Part shown: one piece after another, positions 18,292 through 27,410 of the stretch
How positions within the stretch are numbered: position 1 is the stretch's first letter
How the letters are laid out: every line of letters begins with the position of its first letter
Assembly: GCA_964602475.1 (NCBI GenBank)
Contig: CAZRRN010000002.1
Coordinates: forward strand, 1 to 64,000
Direction of reading: 5' to 3'
Source: SZUA-448 sp964602475
GTDB lineage: Bacteria; Bacillota; Clostridia; Lachnospirales; Lachnospiraceae
DNA: 64,000 bases
Translations under genes and position numbers: made by a program
The notes under the pieces: model-generated
What the model was told of the DNA's origin: nothing
The model's input: only the letters and a program-made list of their open reading frames with translations
Database searches by the model: none

Positions 18292-19623
18292 ATGAATAAA
18301 CCAATAGTAGCAATTGTCGGAAGACCAAATGTCGGGAAGTCAACTCTGTTTAATGCACTTGCAGGGGAACGTATTTCAATTGTAAAAGATGAACCCGGTA
18401 TTACAAGAGATAGAATTTATGCCGATATTACCTGGCTGAATCATCAGTTTACTTTGATTGATACAGGTGGAATTGAACCGAAAAGCAAAGATAAAATGCT
18501 TACGTATATGAGAGAACAGGCAGAGCTTGCGATTAGTGCTGCTGATGTTATTATGTTCCTGACAGATGTAAAAGAAGGTCTTGTTGATGATGATTTAACA
18601 GTTGCTGATATGCTTCGTAAATCAGGAAAACCGGTTATTCTTGTTGTAAATAAGGTTGACAGTTTTAAGAAATTCCAATCAGACGTATACGAATTCTATA
18701 ACCTTGGAATTGGAGAACCATATCCGATATCTTCTGCATCGATGCTTGGACTTGGCGATATGCTTGACGAAGTAATCAAGTATTTTGATAAGAAAGATGA
18801 TGAAACATCAGAGGATGAACGACCAAGAATTGCGATTGTCGGAAAGCCAAACGTTGGAAAATCATCAATTGTTAACCGTCTGACAGGAGAGAACCGAGTC
18901 ATTGTTTCGGACATCGCCGGAACAACAAGAGACGCGATTGATACTACTGTAAAATATCAGGATAAAGAATATGTTTTTATTGATACGGCCGGACTCAGAA
19001 GAAAAAGCAGAATCAAAGAGGACATTGAGCATTTTACGACAGTAAGAACTGTTGCAGCAGTAGAACGTGCTGATGTTGTAGTTCTTGTAATTGATGCCGA
19101 AGAGGGCGTTACTGAACAGGACGCCAAGATTGTAGGTGTTGCTCATGACCGCGGCAAGGGAATTATTATTGCTGTGAATAAATGGGATTCTATTGAGAAA
19201 GATGATAAAACAATATATAAATATACTGCGAAAATAAGAGAAATACTTTCGTTTGTTCCATATGCGGAAATTATTTATATTTCGGCACTGACAGGACAGA
19301 GAATAACAAAGCTTTTTGATTCTATCGAGATTGTAATACAGAATCAAAATTTACGAATCAAGACCGGTGTACTAAATGAGATTCTGATGGAAGCTACTAC
19401 ACTACAGCAGCCGCCTTCCGATAAAGGTAAGAGACTTCGTCTTTACTATATTACACAGGTATCGGTTAAACCGCCTTCCTTTGTTATCTTTGTTAATAAT
19501 AAAGAACTGATGCATTTTTCTTATACAAGATATATTGAGAATAAGATTCGTGAAGCGTTTGGTTTTTCAGGTACGTCACTCAAATTTATAATCAGGGAAC
19601 GTGCTGATTCTGATACAAAATAA
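18292..19623 (+). CDS. der: Ribosome biogenesis GTPase Der (EngA)
   Basis: 443 residues with two consecutive GTPase domains: G1 GRPNVGKST with G3 DTGG, then G1 GKPNVGKSS with G3 DTAG, each with NKVD or NKWD, and a C-terminal KH-like domain. It acts in 50S assembly. The frame is open upstream to 18160, but ATG 18292 starts exactly at NKPIVAIVGRP and has GGAGA seven bases before it, giving the usual family length. Confidence 0.95.
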   Translation: MNKPIVAIVGRPNVGKSTLFNALAGERISIVKDEPGITRDRIYADITWLNHQFTLIDTGGIEPKSKDKMLTYMREQAELAISAADVIMFLTDVKEGLVDDDLTVADMLRKSGKPVILVVNKVDSFKKFQSDVYEFYNLGIGEPYPISSASMLGLGDMLDEVIKYFDKKDDETSEDERPRIAIVGKPNVGKSSIVNRLTGENRVIVSDIAGTTRDAIDTTVKYQDKEYVFIDTAGLRRKSRIKEDIEHFTTVRTVAAVERADVVVLVIDAEEGVTEQDAKIVGVAHDRGKGIIIAVNKWDSIEKDDKTIYKYTAKIREILSFVPYAEIIYISALTGQRITKLFDSIEIVIQNQNLRIKTGVLNEILMEATTLQQPPSDKGKRLRLYYITQVSVKPPSFVIFVNNKELMHFSYTRYIENKIREAFGFSGTSLKFIIRERADSDTK

Positions 19624-19646
19624 ATGTAAAACTCAAGGAGTATGCT

Positions 19647-20327
19647 ATGGTCTTTAGAATTATATGCTGTATTGTCGGAGGTTATTTTTTCGGCTGTTTT
19701 TCGACTTCTTATTTTGTTGGTAAAGCGAATAATATTGATATTCGTCAGTACGGAAGCGGAAATGCCGGAGCAACTAATTCCATGCGCACTCTTGGAAAAA
19801 AGGCCGGGATTATAACGCTGATCGGAGATTGCCTGAAAGCTGTCATCCCGATTCTTCTTGTGAAGTATCTGATTTTTCCGGATTTGGAATACAAGGAGCT
19901 TCTTGCTCTTTATACAGGACTTGGTGCAGCGCTTGGTCATAATTATCCGGTATGGCTGAAATTCAAAGGCGGAAAAGGAATCGCTGTATCGACCGGAATT
20001 TTCTTTATTACAGAACCAATCGGAAGTATTTTTGCCGCGATATTATTCATTCTGATAGTTTTATTTACCCATTATGTTTCTCTTGCATCAATTTTCGCAC
20101 TATTATTTGTTTGTATCTGGACGATGGCCAGATTTGACTGGAATCTGCATTATTGTCTTGTGATAGCGGCGCTTTATCTGCTTGCTTTATGGCGTCACAG
20201 GAAGAATGTAGTTCGGCTGATTCATGGAACAGAAAATAAGTTTAACCAGAAACAGGAACCTTTAATTGAAGGAAATAAAAATATTAATAATGAAAATTCA
20301 ACGATACAGTCAAATAAAACACTGTAA
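19647..20327 (+). CDS. plsY: Glycerol-3-phosphate acyltransferase PlsY
   Basis: 226 residues, mostly membrane helices. The conserved loops are YGSGNAGATNSMRTLGKK (acyl-phosphate site) and GHNYPVWLKFKGGKG. It moves an acyl group from acyl-phosphate to glycerol-3-phosphate, the first step of phosphatidic acid synthesis. The hydrophilic C-terminal 30 residues are a lineage-specific tail. Its neighbour gpsA makes the glycerol-3-phosphate substrate, and only 23 bases separate them. Confidence 0.95.
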   Translation: MVFRIICCIVGGYFFGCFSTSYFVGKANNIDIRQYGSGNAGATNSMRTLGKKAGIITLIGDCLKAVIPILLVKYLIFPDLEYKELLALYTGLGAALGHNYPVWLKFKGGKGIAVSTGIFFITEPIGSIFAAILFILIVLFTHYVSLASIFALLFVCIWTMARFDWNLHYCLVIAALYLLALWRHRKNVVRLIHGTENKFNQKQEPLIEGNKNINNENSTIQSNKTL

Positions 20328-20350
20328 CGATTGAAAGGAGGTTACGGAGT

Positions 20351-21355
20351 ATGAAAATCAGCGTTTTTGGAGCCGGAACATGGGGAACTGCGCTTTCTAT
20401 TCTATTATCAAATAACGGACATGAGGTTATTCTTTGGTCAAAACTTCAAAAAGAAGTTGATGCATTAAATAACGATCGTAATTATATACCGAATTTACCA
20501 GAAGCCAGATTGCCTGAAAATATTATCGTAACTTCTGATCTTGATTTTGCCTGTGATTCTCCTCAAATTATTGTCTTTGCTGTTGCATCTCCTTATGTAC
20601 GATCTACAGCTGCATTTGTTGCACAAAAGATAAAAAAGGGACAGATTATTGTAAATGTGGCAAAAGGAATTGAGGAAACTACGCTTGAAACACTTACAGA
20701 AATAATATCAGAAGAAATTCCTTATGCTGATTTTGCTGTATTATCCGGTCCAAGTCATGCAGAAGAAGTTAGCCGAGGAATACCGACGACCTGTGTTGTA
20801 GGAGCATCTACACAGGCTACAGCAGTATTGATTCAGGATGCCTTCATGTCAGATAATTTCCGTGTATATACCAGCCCGGATGTTATTGGAATAGAGCTTG
20901 GCGGCTCTATTAAAAATGTGATTGCTCTTGCTGCAGGAATAGCAGATGGCTTAGGTTACGGAGATAATACAAAAGCAGCACTTATGACTAGAGGAATTGC
21001 GGAAATCAGTCGTCTTGGCATCAAGATGGGCGGAAAGATGGAGACATTTTCCGGATTATCTGGTGTAGGAGATCTGATTGTTACCTGTTCCAGCAAACAC
21101 AGCAGAAACAGAAATGCAGGTTATTATATTGGGCAGGGAATGAGTATGCAGGAGGCGATGGAGAAAGTTGCACAGGTTGTTGAAGGTGTGTATTCTGCAA
21201 AAGCAGCACTTGCACTTGCAAAGAAATACGAAGTTGAAATGCCGATTGTAGAACAGGTAAATCAAATCCTTTTTGAAGGTAAAGCACCGATTAAAGCAGT
21301 AAGTGATCTCTTTTTACGGGATAAGACAAGAGAATGTGGTTCTTTAGAATGGTAA
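20351..21355 (+). CDS. gpsA: Glycerol-3-phosphate dehydrogenase [NAD(P)+]
   Basis: 334 residues. The Rossmann motif GAGTWGTAL opens the protein, followed by VAKGIE, LSGPSHAEEV, the catalytic Lys in GGSIKNVIALAAGIADG and GLSGVGDLIVTC. It reduces dihydroxyacetone phosphate to sn-glycerol-3-phosphate for phospholipid synthesis. A strong AAAGGAGG site lies upstream. The plsY-gpsA-spoIVA order agrees with that of many sporulating Firmicutes. Confidence 0.97.
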   Translation: MKISVFGAGTWGTALSILLSNNGHEVILWSKLQKEVDALNNDRNYIPNLPEARLPENIIVTSDLDFACDSPQIIVFAVASPYVRSTAAFVAQKIKKGQIIVNVAKGIEETTLETLTEIISEEIPYADFAVLSGPSHAEEVSRGIPTTCVVGASTQATAVLIQDAFMSDNFRVYTSPDVIGIELGGSIKNVIALAAGIADGLGYGDNTKAALMTRGIAEISRLGIKMGGKMETFSGLSGVGDLIVTCSSKHSRNRNAGYYIGQGMSMQEAMEKVAQVVEGVYSAKAALALAKKYEVEMPIVEQVNQILFEGKAPIKAVSDLFLRDKTRECGSLEW

Positions 21356-21392
21356 TAATCATGAATAAGTTCCTGTATTTTTTCAAATATTA

Positions 21393-21420
21393 GTATAGAA
21401 TTCATCCCCCGGCATATAAT
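21393..21420 (+). promoter_or_regulatory. Possible sigma-E promoter of spoIVA
   Basis: GTATAGAA and CATATAAT are about 12-14 bases apart and lie 41 bases upstream of spoIVA. The second element resembles the sigma-E -10 (CATACAnT), and spoIVA is a sigma-E gene in Bacillus. The -35 match is weak. Confidence 0.4.
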
Positions 21421-21461
21421 GTTAAAGACATTAGTCTGTACATATTGCAGGGGGTATTTTT

Positions 21462-22940
21462 ATGGAGAAATATTATAATGTATATAAGGATATACAAGCA
21501 AGAACAAAAGGAGAAGTATATATCGGGGTAGTCGGACCTGTAAGAACAGGAAAATCAACCTTTATACGTCGTTTTATGGAGCTTATGGTTCTTCCGGAGA
21601 TGATGGATGAAAATGCAAAGCAAAGAGCGATTGATGAATTGCCGCAGGCTGCTGCCGGAAAAACGATTATGACAACAGAACCAAAATTTATACCGAAGGA
21701 AGCAGCATCAATTCCAATCGGAGAAGACGGAATGCTGTCTGTACGATTGATTGATTGTGTAGGCTATATGATAGACGGTGCAACAGGACATATTGAAAAT
21801 GAAAAGGAGAGAATGGTACATACTCCGTGGTTCGATTATGACATTCCGTTTACTCAGGCAGCGGACATCGGAACAAACAAGGTAATCAGTGAACATTCTA
21901 CAGTTGCTGTTGTCGTTACAACAGACGGTACCGTTGGAGAATTAAAAAGAGAACAATATCTTTCAGCGGAACAACATACAATAGATGAACTAAAACGTCT
22001 TGGAAAGCCGTTTGTAGTAATTATGAATACAAATCGTCCTAATTCAGACAATACAGGAAAACTTGTGAAGTCCATGCAGGAACAGTACGAAGTAAATGTA
22101 GTTCCTGTAGACTGTGAACAAATGAAGCGGGAGGATGTCGAACGGATACTTGATGCACTTGTTGAAAGTTTTCCGATTTCAGAGATTGGATTTTATATTC
22201 CGAAGTGGCTGGAAGTATTGGATAATAACCATTATATGAAATCCGAAATTATTACGGAATTAAAAAAGGTACTAAATCGTCTGAGCAGAATGAAGGATGT
22301 TGTAAAGGAAAATTTGGTCTGTGAAAGCAGTTATATAAAAAGTCTTCGTATTGTAAAACTTGCTTTGGATAGTGGAATGGTTGATCTTGATCTTCAGATT
22401 GATGATCCGTATTATTATAAAATCTTAAGTGATATCATCGGTGAAAATGTAGATGGCGAAATACAATTTCTTAGAATTATGAAGGAATTGGCAGAAAAAA
22501 AGAAAGAATACTATAAAGTCAGCGCTGCCTATGAACAGCTTAAGTATACCGGTTACGGGATTGTCATGCCTGAAAAAGAAGAAATCACGCTGGAAGAGCC
22601 GGAGATTATACGACAGGGTAATAAATTTGGCGTTAAAATCCGGGCAAACGCTCCGTCAGTACATATGATAAAAACAGATGTTATTACGGAACTCGCTCCG
22701 ATTGTAGGGAGCGAAGAACAGGCGATGGATTTAATTAAATATATGCAGGAAAGTACAGGTGAATTGCCAGAGGGCATATGGGATGTAAATATATTTGGAA
22801 AAACAATGAAGCAGCTTGTGGAGGAAGGAATTACAGAAAAAATAAATCGTATGACAGAAGAAAGCAGAACAAAGCTGCAGGACACGATGAAGCGTATCGT
22901 AAATGAAAGTACCGGCGGACTTGTCTGTATTATCATTTGA
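21462..22940 (+). CDS. spoIVA: Stage IV sporulation protein A
   Basis: 492 residues, the full SpoIVA length. The N-terminal ATPase domain has the P-loop GPVRTGKST at residues 25-33. The middle region and the C-terminal segment ending ESTGGLVCIII are conserved in the family. It hydrolyses ATP to form the basement layer of the spore coat on the outer forespore membrane. Its presence argues strongly that the organism can sporulate or descends from a sporulator. Start supported by an AGGGGG ribosome-binding site. Confidence 0.97.
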   Translation: MEKYYNVYKDIQARTKGEVYIGVVGPVRTGKSTFIRRFMELMVLPEMMDENAKQRAIDELPQAAAGKTIMTTEPKFIPKEAASIPIGEDGMLSVRLIDCVGYMIDGATGHIENEKERMVHTPWFDYDIPFTQAADIGTNKVISEHSTVAVVVTTDGTVGELKREQYLSAEQHTIDELKRLGKPFVVIMNTNRPNSDNTGKLVKSMQEQYEVNVVPVDCEQMKREDVERILDALVESFPISEIGFYIPKWLEVLDNNHYMKSEIITELKKVLNRLSRMKDVVKENLVCESSYIKSLRIVKLALDSGMVDLDLQIDDPYYYKILSDIIGENVDGEIQFLRIMKELAEKKKEYYKVSAAYEQLKYTGYGIVMPEKEEITLEEPEIIRQGNKFGVKIRANAPSVHMIKTDVITELAPIVGSEEQAMDLIKYMQESTGELPEGIWDVNIFGKTMKQLVEEGITEKINRMTEESRTKLQDTMKRIVNESTGGLVCIII

Positions 22941-22959
22941 TAAAAATGCATGATTATGT

Positions 22960-22998
22960 AACCGGGTATTGGAATTATTTCTAATACCCGGTTCTTTT
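22960..22998 (+). terminator. Terminator after spoIVA
   Basis: The perfect 11-bp stem AACCGGGTATT/AATACCCGGTT is followed by CTTTT. Confidence 0.85.
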
Positions 22999-23064
22999 CG
23001 GCTGTTGACATCGGAACAAAGGAAACCTATAATAATTTATATCATAGGAAAGTAGGCTTATTTA

Positions 23065-24741
23065 ATGGAAATTGTGATTAGTATTACGGTAGCTGTTATT
23101 CTATTTCTTCTAGTAAAATCATTTTACGATAATAAAAATAGTAAAGCCCGTACATTAACAAAACTAAAAAAACAATGGGGAAATGTTCCTCAACAGGAAT
23201 ATTCCTCGGACAAGTTTGAATCAATCAGTGATTATTACAGAAAAAATATAGATAAAGAAAATGATATAGATGATATAACATGGAATGATCTTGATATGGA
23301 TCAGATTTTTATGCTTATGAATCAAACGGTTTCTTCCATGGGAGAAGAATGTCTTTATTCACTATTAAGAAAACCATGCTATAATAATGAAGAGCTTACT
23401 GAACGGAATCGCGTCATAGAGGTTCTTTCTGATAACAATTCAAAACGTTATGAACTTCAGTATATTCTTTCCGGAATCGGGAAATTAAAAACAATTTCAC
23501 TTTATGAGTATATGAATCGTCTAAATAATGTGAAAAAGGAAAGCAATTTAAAGCATTATTTAATGCTTGTTGTTATGGCGTTGTCTATAGGTTTGATTTT
23601 TGTACAATCCGGAATTGGTATTATTTTGCTCGTTTGTACGGTTGTTTACAGCATTATAACTTATTTTCAATGCAAATCTGAAATTGAAATGTATTATTCT
23701 GTCGTAATCTGTATTATGAAAACCCTGAAAGCTTCAAAAGCAATGGAGAATTTAGATTTTCCAGAACTTACAAAATATTTTACCGATATAAATAATTCTG
23801 CTAAAGCAATGAAAAGCTTTAATAGTGCCGGATTTGTTGTTACTGCGATGAGCGGAAATGGGAATCTGATGGATCTTGTGATGGATTATGTCAGAATACT
23901 GACACATATTGATCTGATTAAATTCAACCGAATGATTTCGGTATATCAAAAAAACATTGTGGAGCTTAACAGCTTATTCAATACACTTGGATTTATTGAC
24001 AGCATGATTGCGGTAGCTTCCTTCCGGAAAATGATTGATACATGGTGCCTTCCGGAACTGAGCATTTCTAAAAAACCATTTTTAAATGTTACTGAGGTAT
24101 ACCATCCGATGATTGAAAATCCGGTAAAAAATACGATTAATGTTTCGAAATGTGTTCTTATTACCGGTTCTAATGCATCCGGTAAATCAACCTTTATTAA
24201 AACAGTTGCAATCAATGCTATATTGTCGCAGACGATTTATACATCAGTCAGTGACTGCTATCAGGCTTCTTTTTTTAGAATTGCATCTTCCATGGCATTG
24301 CAGGATAACCTGATTGGAAATGAAAGCTATTATATTGTCGAGATAAAATCATTAAAACGGATACTTGATGGTATGAATCATCAGATTCCGACGCTTTGTT
24401 TTATTGATGAAGTGCTCCGTGGTACGAATACTTTGGAGCGGATTGCCGCTTCTTCAAGAATATTATATAGCTTCAGCATGAATCATTGTATTTGTTTTGC
24501 TGCTACCCATGATCTTGAGCTTACAATGATTCTGGAAAAGCAGTATTCTGATTATCATTTTCAGGAACAGATTGCAGACGGAGATATCCTGTTTGATTAT
24601 AAACTTAAGAACGGAAAAGCTGTATCAAAAAATGCAATCAGATTACTTGAACTTATGGGGTATTCAAAAGAGATTATTGAAGAAGCAACATATGCTGCAG
24701 AACAGTTTGAATTAAATGGTATTTGGGAGACAATTTCATAA
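23065..24741 (+). CDS. Membrane-associated MutS-like ATPase
   Basis: 558 residues. A membrane helix lies at residues 4-18 and a second hydrophobic hairpin at about 165-205. A MutS-type ABC ATPase domain fills the C-terminal third: Walker A GSNASGKST near 367-375 and Walker B CFIDEVLRGTNT near 444. The mismatch-binding N-terminal domain with the FxE motif is absent. It lies 25 bases upstream of mutS and is probably co-transcribed. The role is unknown; it may be a membrane-localised DNA-structure sensor or an unrelated use of the ATPase. Confidence 0.82.
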   Translation: MEIVISITVAVILFLLVKSFYDNKNSKARTLTKLKKQWGNVPQQEYSSDKFESISDYYRKNIDKENDIDDITWNDLDMDQIFMLMNQTVSSMGEECLYSLLRKPCYNNEELTERNRVIEVLSDNNSKRYELQYILSGIGKLKTISLYEYMNRLNNVKKESNLKHYLMLVVMALSIGLIFVQSGIGIILLVCTVVYSIITYFQCKSEIEMYYSVVICIMKTLKASKAMENLDFPELTKYFTDINNSAKAMKSFNSAGFVVTAMSGNGNLMDLVMDYVRILTHIDLIKFNRMISVYQKNIVELNSLFNTLGFIDSMIAVASFRKMIDTWCLPELSISKKPFLNVTEVYHPMIENPVKNTINVSKCVLITGSNASGKSTFIKTVAINAILSQTIYTSVSDCYQASFFRIASSMALQDNLIGNESYYIVEIKSLKRILDGMNHQIPTLCFIDEVLRGTNTLERIAASSRILYSFSMNHCICFAATHDLELTMILEKQYSDYHFQEQIADGDILFDYKLKNGKAVSKNAIRLLELMGYSKEIIEEATYAAEQFELNGIWETIS

Positions 24742-24766
24742 TTACAGAAAGAAGAGGAAGTTCAAA

Positions 24767-27400
24767 ATGACTCCGTTAATGGTGCAGTATTTTGAAATAA
24801 AAAACCAGTATAAAGACTGTATTTTATTTTATCGTCTTGGAGATTTTTATGAAATGTTTTATGATGATGCTATCGTTGCATCAAAAGAACTGGAAATTAC
24901 ATTAACCGGAAAGGATTGTGGTGAAGCAGAACGTGCACCGATGTGTGGGATACCGTATCATGCCGTGGACGGTTATCTGTCAAAGCTTGTTAATAAGGGC
25001 TACAATGTTGCAATCTGTGAGCAGGCAGAAGATCCAAAGCTTGCAAAAGGGCTTGTAAAACGGGAAGTGATCAGAATTGTAACTCCAGGTACCAATATGA
25101 ATACTCAGATGATGGATGAGACAAGAAACAATTATCTGATGGGCATTTTATATTCAGGAAATAATTATGGAATTTCAGTTGTTGATGTTACAACCGGTGA
25201 TTTTATGATTACTGAGATAGATGATGAAAATCATGATGCAATCAGCAAAGTAGAAGATGAAATGATACGTTTTGCACCAAAAGAAATCATCTGTAATCCG
25301 GTATTTTTAATGTGCGGTATTGACATGGATCAGATAAAAGAACGATATCATATTGTAGTAAAAGTCCTTACAGATGGAAGGTATAACAGCAGCGATTGCA
25401 TTGATGCACTTAAGAATCATTTTCATGTTGAATCGATGGATGAGCTTGGATTAACAGATTACGGAACCGGAGTATTTGCTGCAGGTACAGTAATGCAGTA
25501 TTTGACAGAAACGCAGAAAAACGCATTAATTCATATTACTAAGCTTGTTCCTTACATTTCCGGTAAATACATGACGATTGATAATTCGACCAGACGAAAT
25601 CTTGAGTTAATTGAAACAATGAGAGAAAAACAGAAGCGTGGTTCACTGCTCTGGGTATTAGATAAAACCAAAACAGCAATGGGAGCAAGATATCTAAGAA
25701 ATTGTATTGAACAGCCATTAATTGAAAAAAAAGAGATTGAACGGCGTTTGGATGCAATAGAAGAATTTAACGAAAACATGATTGAAAGAGAAGAAATAAG
25801 AGAATATTTAAATACAATCTATGATTTAGAACGACTGATGAGCAGAGTAAGCTATCAAAGTGCAAATCCAAGAGATTTGACTGCGTTCCGTTCTTCTCTT
25901 GAGATGCTACCATACATCAAAAGTCTTCTGAAAAACATGAAATCTGAAATATTAATAGATATTTACGAATGCATGGATCCACTGGAGGATCTATGCGAAC
26001 TCATAAAGAATTCAATTGCAGAGGATCCACCGATGGGGATGCGGGAAGGTGGAATTATACGTGAGGGATATAATGAAGAGGTTGATACTCTGCGTTCTGC
26101 AAAAACGGAAGGAAAAAACTGGATTGCAGCACTGGAAGAACGTGAGAAGGAAAAGACAGGAATTAAGAATCTCCGCATTCGATATAACAGGGTTTTCGGA
26201 TACTATCTTGAAGTGACGAATTCATTCAAACAGCTTGCTCCGATTGATTGGACAAGAAAACAGACCCTGACAAATGCGGAAAGATATACCACCCCTGATT
26301 TGAAGGAACTAGAGGATAAAATACTGAATGCGGAGGATCGCCTATTTACACTTGAGTACGATTTATTTACAGAGGTACGAACAAAAATTGCAGAACAGGT
26401 GGAACGGATTCAGAGAACAGCTAAAGCAGTTGCACACCTTGATATGTTTGCGTCCTTAAGTGTTGTAGCTGTAAATAACCGGTATGTTCGTCCGGTTATT
26501 AATAAAAAAGGGATTATAAATATAAAAAACGGACGACATCCGGTTGTCGAGAAGCTACAGAACAACGAGCTGTTTGTTGAAAATGATACATTTCTTGATA
26601 ACGGAAAACAGAGAATTGCAATAATAACAGGTCCAAATATGGCCGGTAAATCAACCTATATGCGTCAGACTGCTTTGATTGTACTGATGGCACAAATCGG
26701 ATGCTTTGTGCCTGCAGAACAGGCAGATATCGGAATTGTCGACCGTATTTTTACGAGAGTCGGAGCTTCGGATGATCTTTCATCAGGACAAAGTACCTTC
26801 ATGGTAGAGATGAATGAGGTGGCAAATATTCTAAAAAATGCCACAAAAAACAGCTTGCTGATACTTGATGAGATCGGACGCGGAACAAGTACCTTTGATG
26901 GATTAAGTATAGCCTGGGCTGTTGTGGAATATATTGCAAATCCTAAGCTTCTCGGTGCGAAAACCTTATTTGCAACACATTATCATGAACTGACCGAACT
27001 GGAAGGAAAGCTGGAAAGTGTTAATAATTACTGTATCGCTGTGAAGGAACAGGGAGAAGATATCATTTTCCTTCGGAAAATTATTCCCGGAGGAGCCGAT
27101 AAAAGTTACGGTATCCAGGTTGCAAAGCTTGCCGGTGTACCGGATTCCGTATTAAAACGTGCTTATGAAATCGCTGATCAGTTAAGTGAAAATGATCTTG
27201 CCGAGCGTGCCGGAAGAGTAAAAGCGGCAGTTGAAAATGTTAGAAAAACCATTGAACCGCAGCAGCTTTCTTTATTTGATGACCAAAAAGAAAATAAAGA
27301 AGAAACTGTCATTTTTGAGCTCACAAAGCTTGATCTCTCCCATATGACACCGATGGAAGCACTGACAAAACTATATGATCTACAGATGAAATTATCGTAA
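24767..27400 (+). CDS. mutS: DNA mismatch repair protein MutS
   Basis: 877 residues. The mismatch-sensing Phe-x-Glu is at residues 27-29 in GDFYEMF. The connector, lever and clamp regions follow, and the ATPase domain has GPNMAGKST near residue 622, DEIGRGTSTFDG and the THYHEL switch. The C-terminus holds a QLSLF beta-clamp-type motif. It recognises base mismatches and recruits MutL. ATG 24767 has GAGGAAG upstream; the frame is open 51 bases further. It overlaps nothing and leads directly into mutL. Confidence 0.98.
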   Translation: MTPLMVQYFEIKNQYKDCILFYRLGDFYEMFYDDAIVASKELEITLTGKDCGEAERAPMCGIPYHAVDGYLSKLVNKGYNVAICEQAEDPKLAKGLVKREVIRIVTPGTNMNTQMMDETRNNYLMGILYSGNNYGISVVDVTTGDFMITEIDDENHDAISKVEDEMIRFAPKEIICNPVFLMCGIDMDQIKERYHIVVKVLTDGRYNSSDCIDALKNHFHVESMDELGLTDYGTGVFAAGTVMQYLTETQKNALIHITKLVPYISGKYMTIDNSTRRNLELIETMREKQKRGSLLWVLDKTKTAMGARYLRNCIEQPLIEKKEIERRLDAIEEFNENMIEREEIREYLNTIYDLERLMSRVSYQSANPRDLTAFRSSLEMLPYIKSLLKNMKSEILIDIYECMDPLEDLCELIKNSIAEDPPMGMREGGIIREGYNEEVDTLRSAKTEGKNWIAALEEREKEKTGIKNLRIRYNRVFGYYLEVTNSFKQLAPIDWTRKQTLTNAERYTTPDLKELEDKILNAEDRLFTLEYDLFTEVRTKIAEQVERIQRTAKAVAHLDMFASLSVVAVNNRYVRPVINKKGIINIKNGRHPVVEKLQNNELFVENDTFLDNGKQRIAIITGPNMAGKSTYMRQTALIVLMAQIGCFVPAEQADIGIVDRIFTRVGASDDLSSGQSTFMVEMNEVANILKNATKNSLLILDEIGRGTSTFDGLSIAWAVVEYIANPKLLGAKTLFATHYHELTELEGKLESVNNYCIAVKEQGEDIIFLRKIIPGGADKSYGIQVAKLAGVPDSVLKRAYEIADQLSENDLAERAGRVKAAVENVRKTIEPQQLSLFDDQKENKEETVIFELTKLDLSHMTPMEALTKLYDLQMKLS

Positions 27401-27410
27401 GGAGTGGATT

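Noticed and set aside
18865..19347. Antisense reading frame of 160 codons inside der
   Set aside because: It lies entirely within the second GTPase domain of der on the other strand and has low-complexity, unstructured content.
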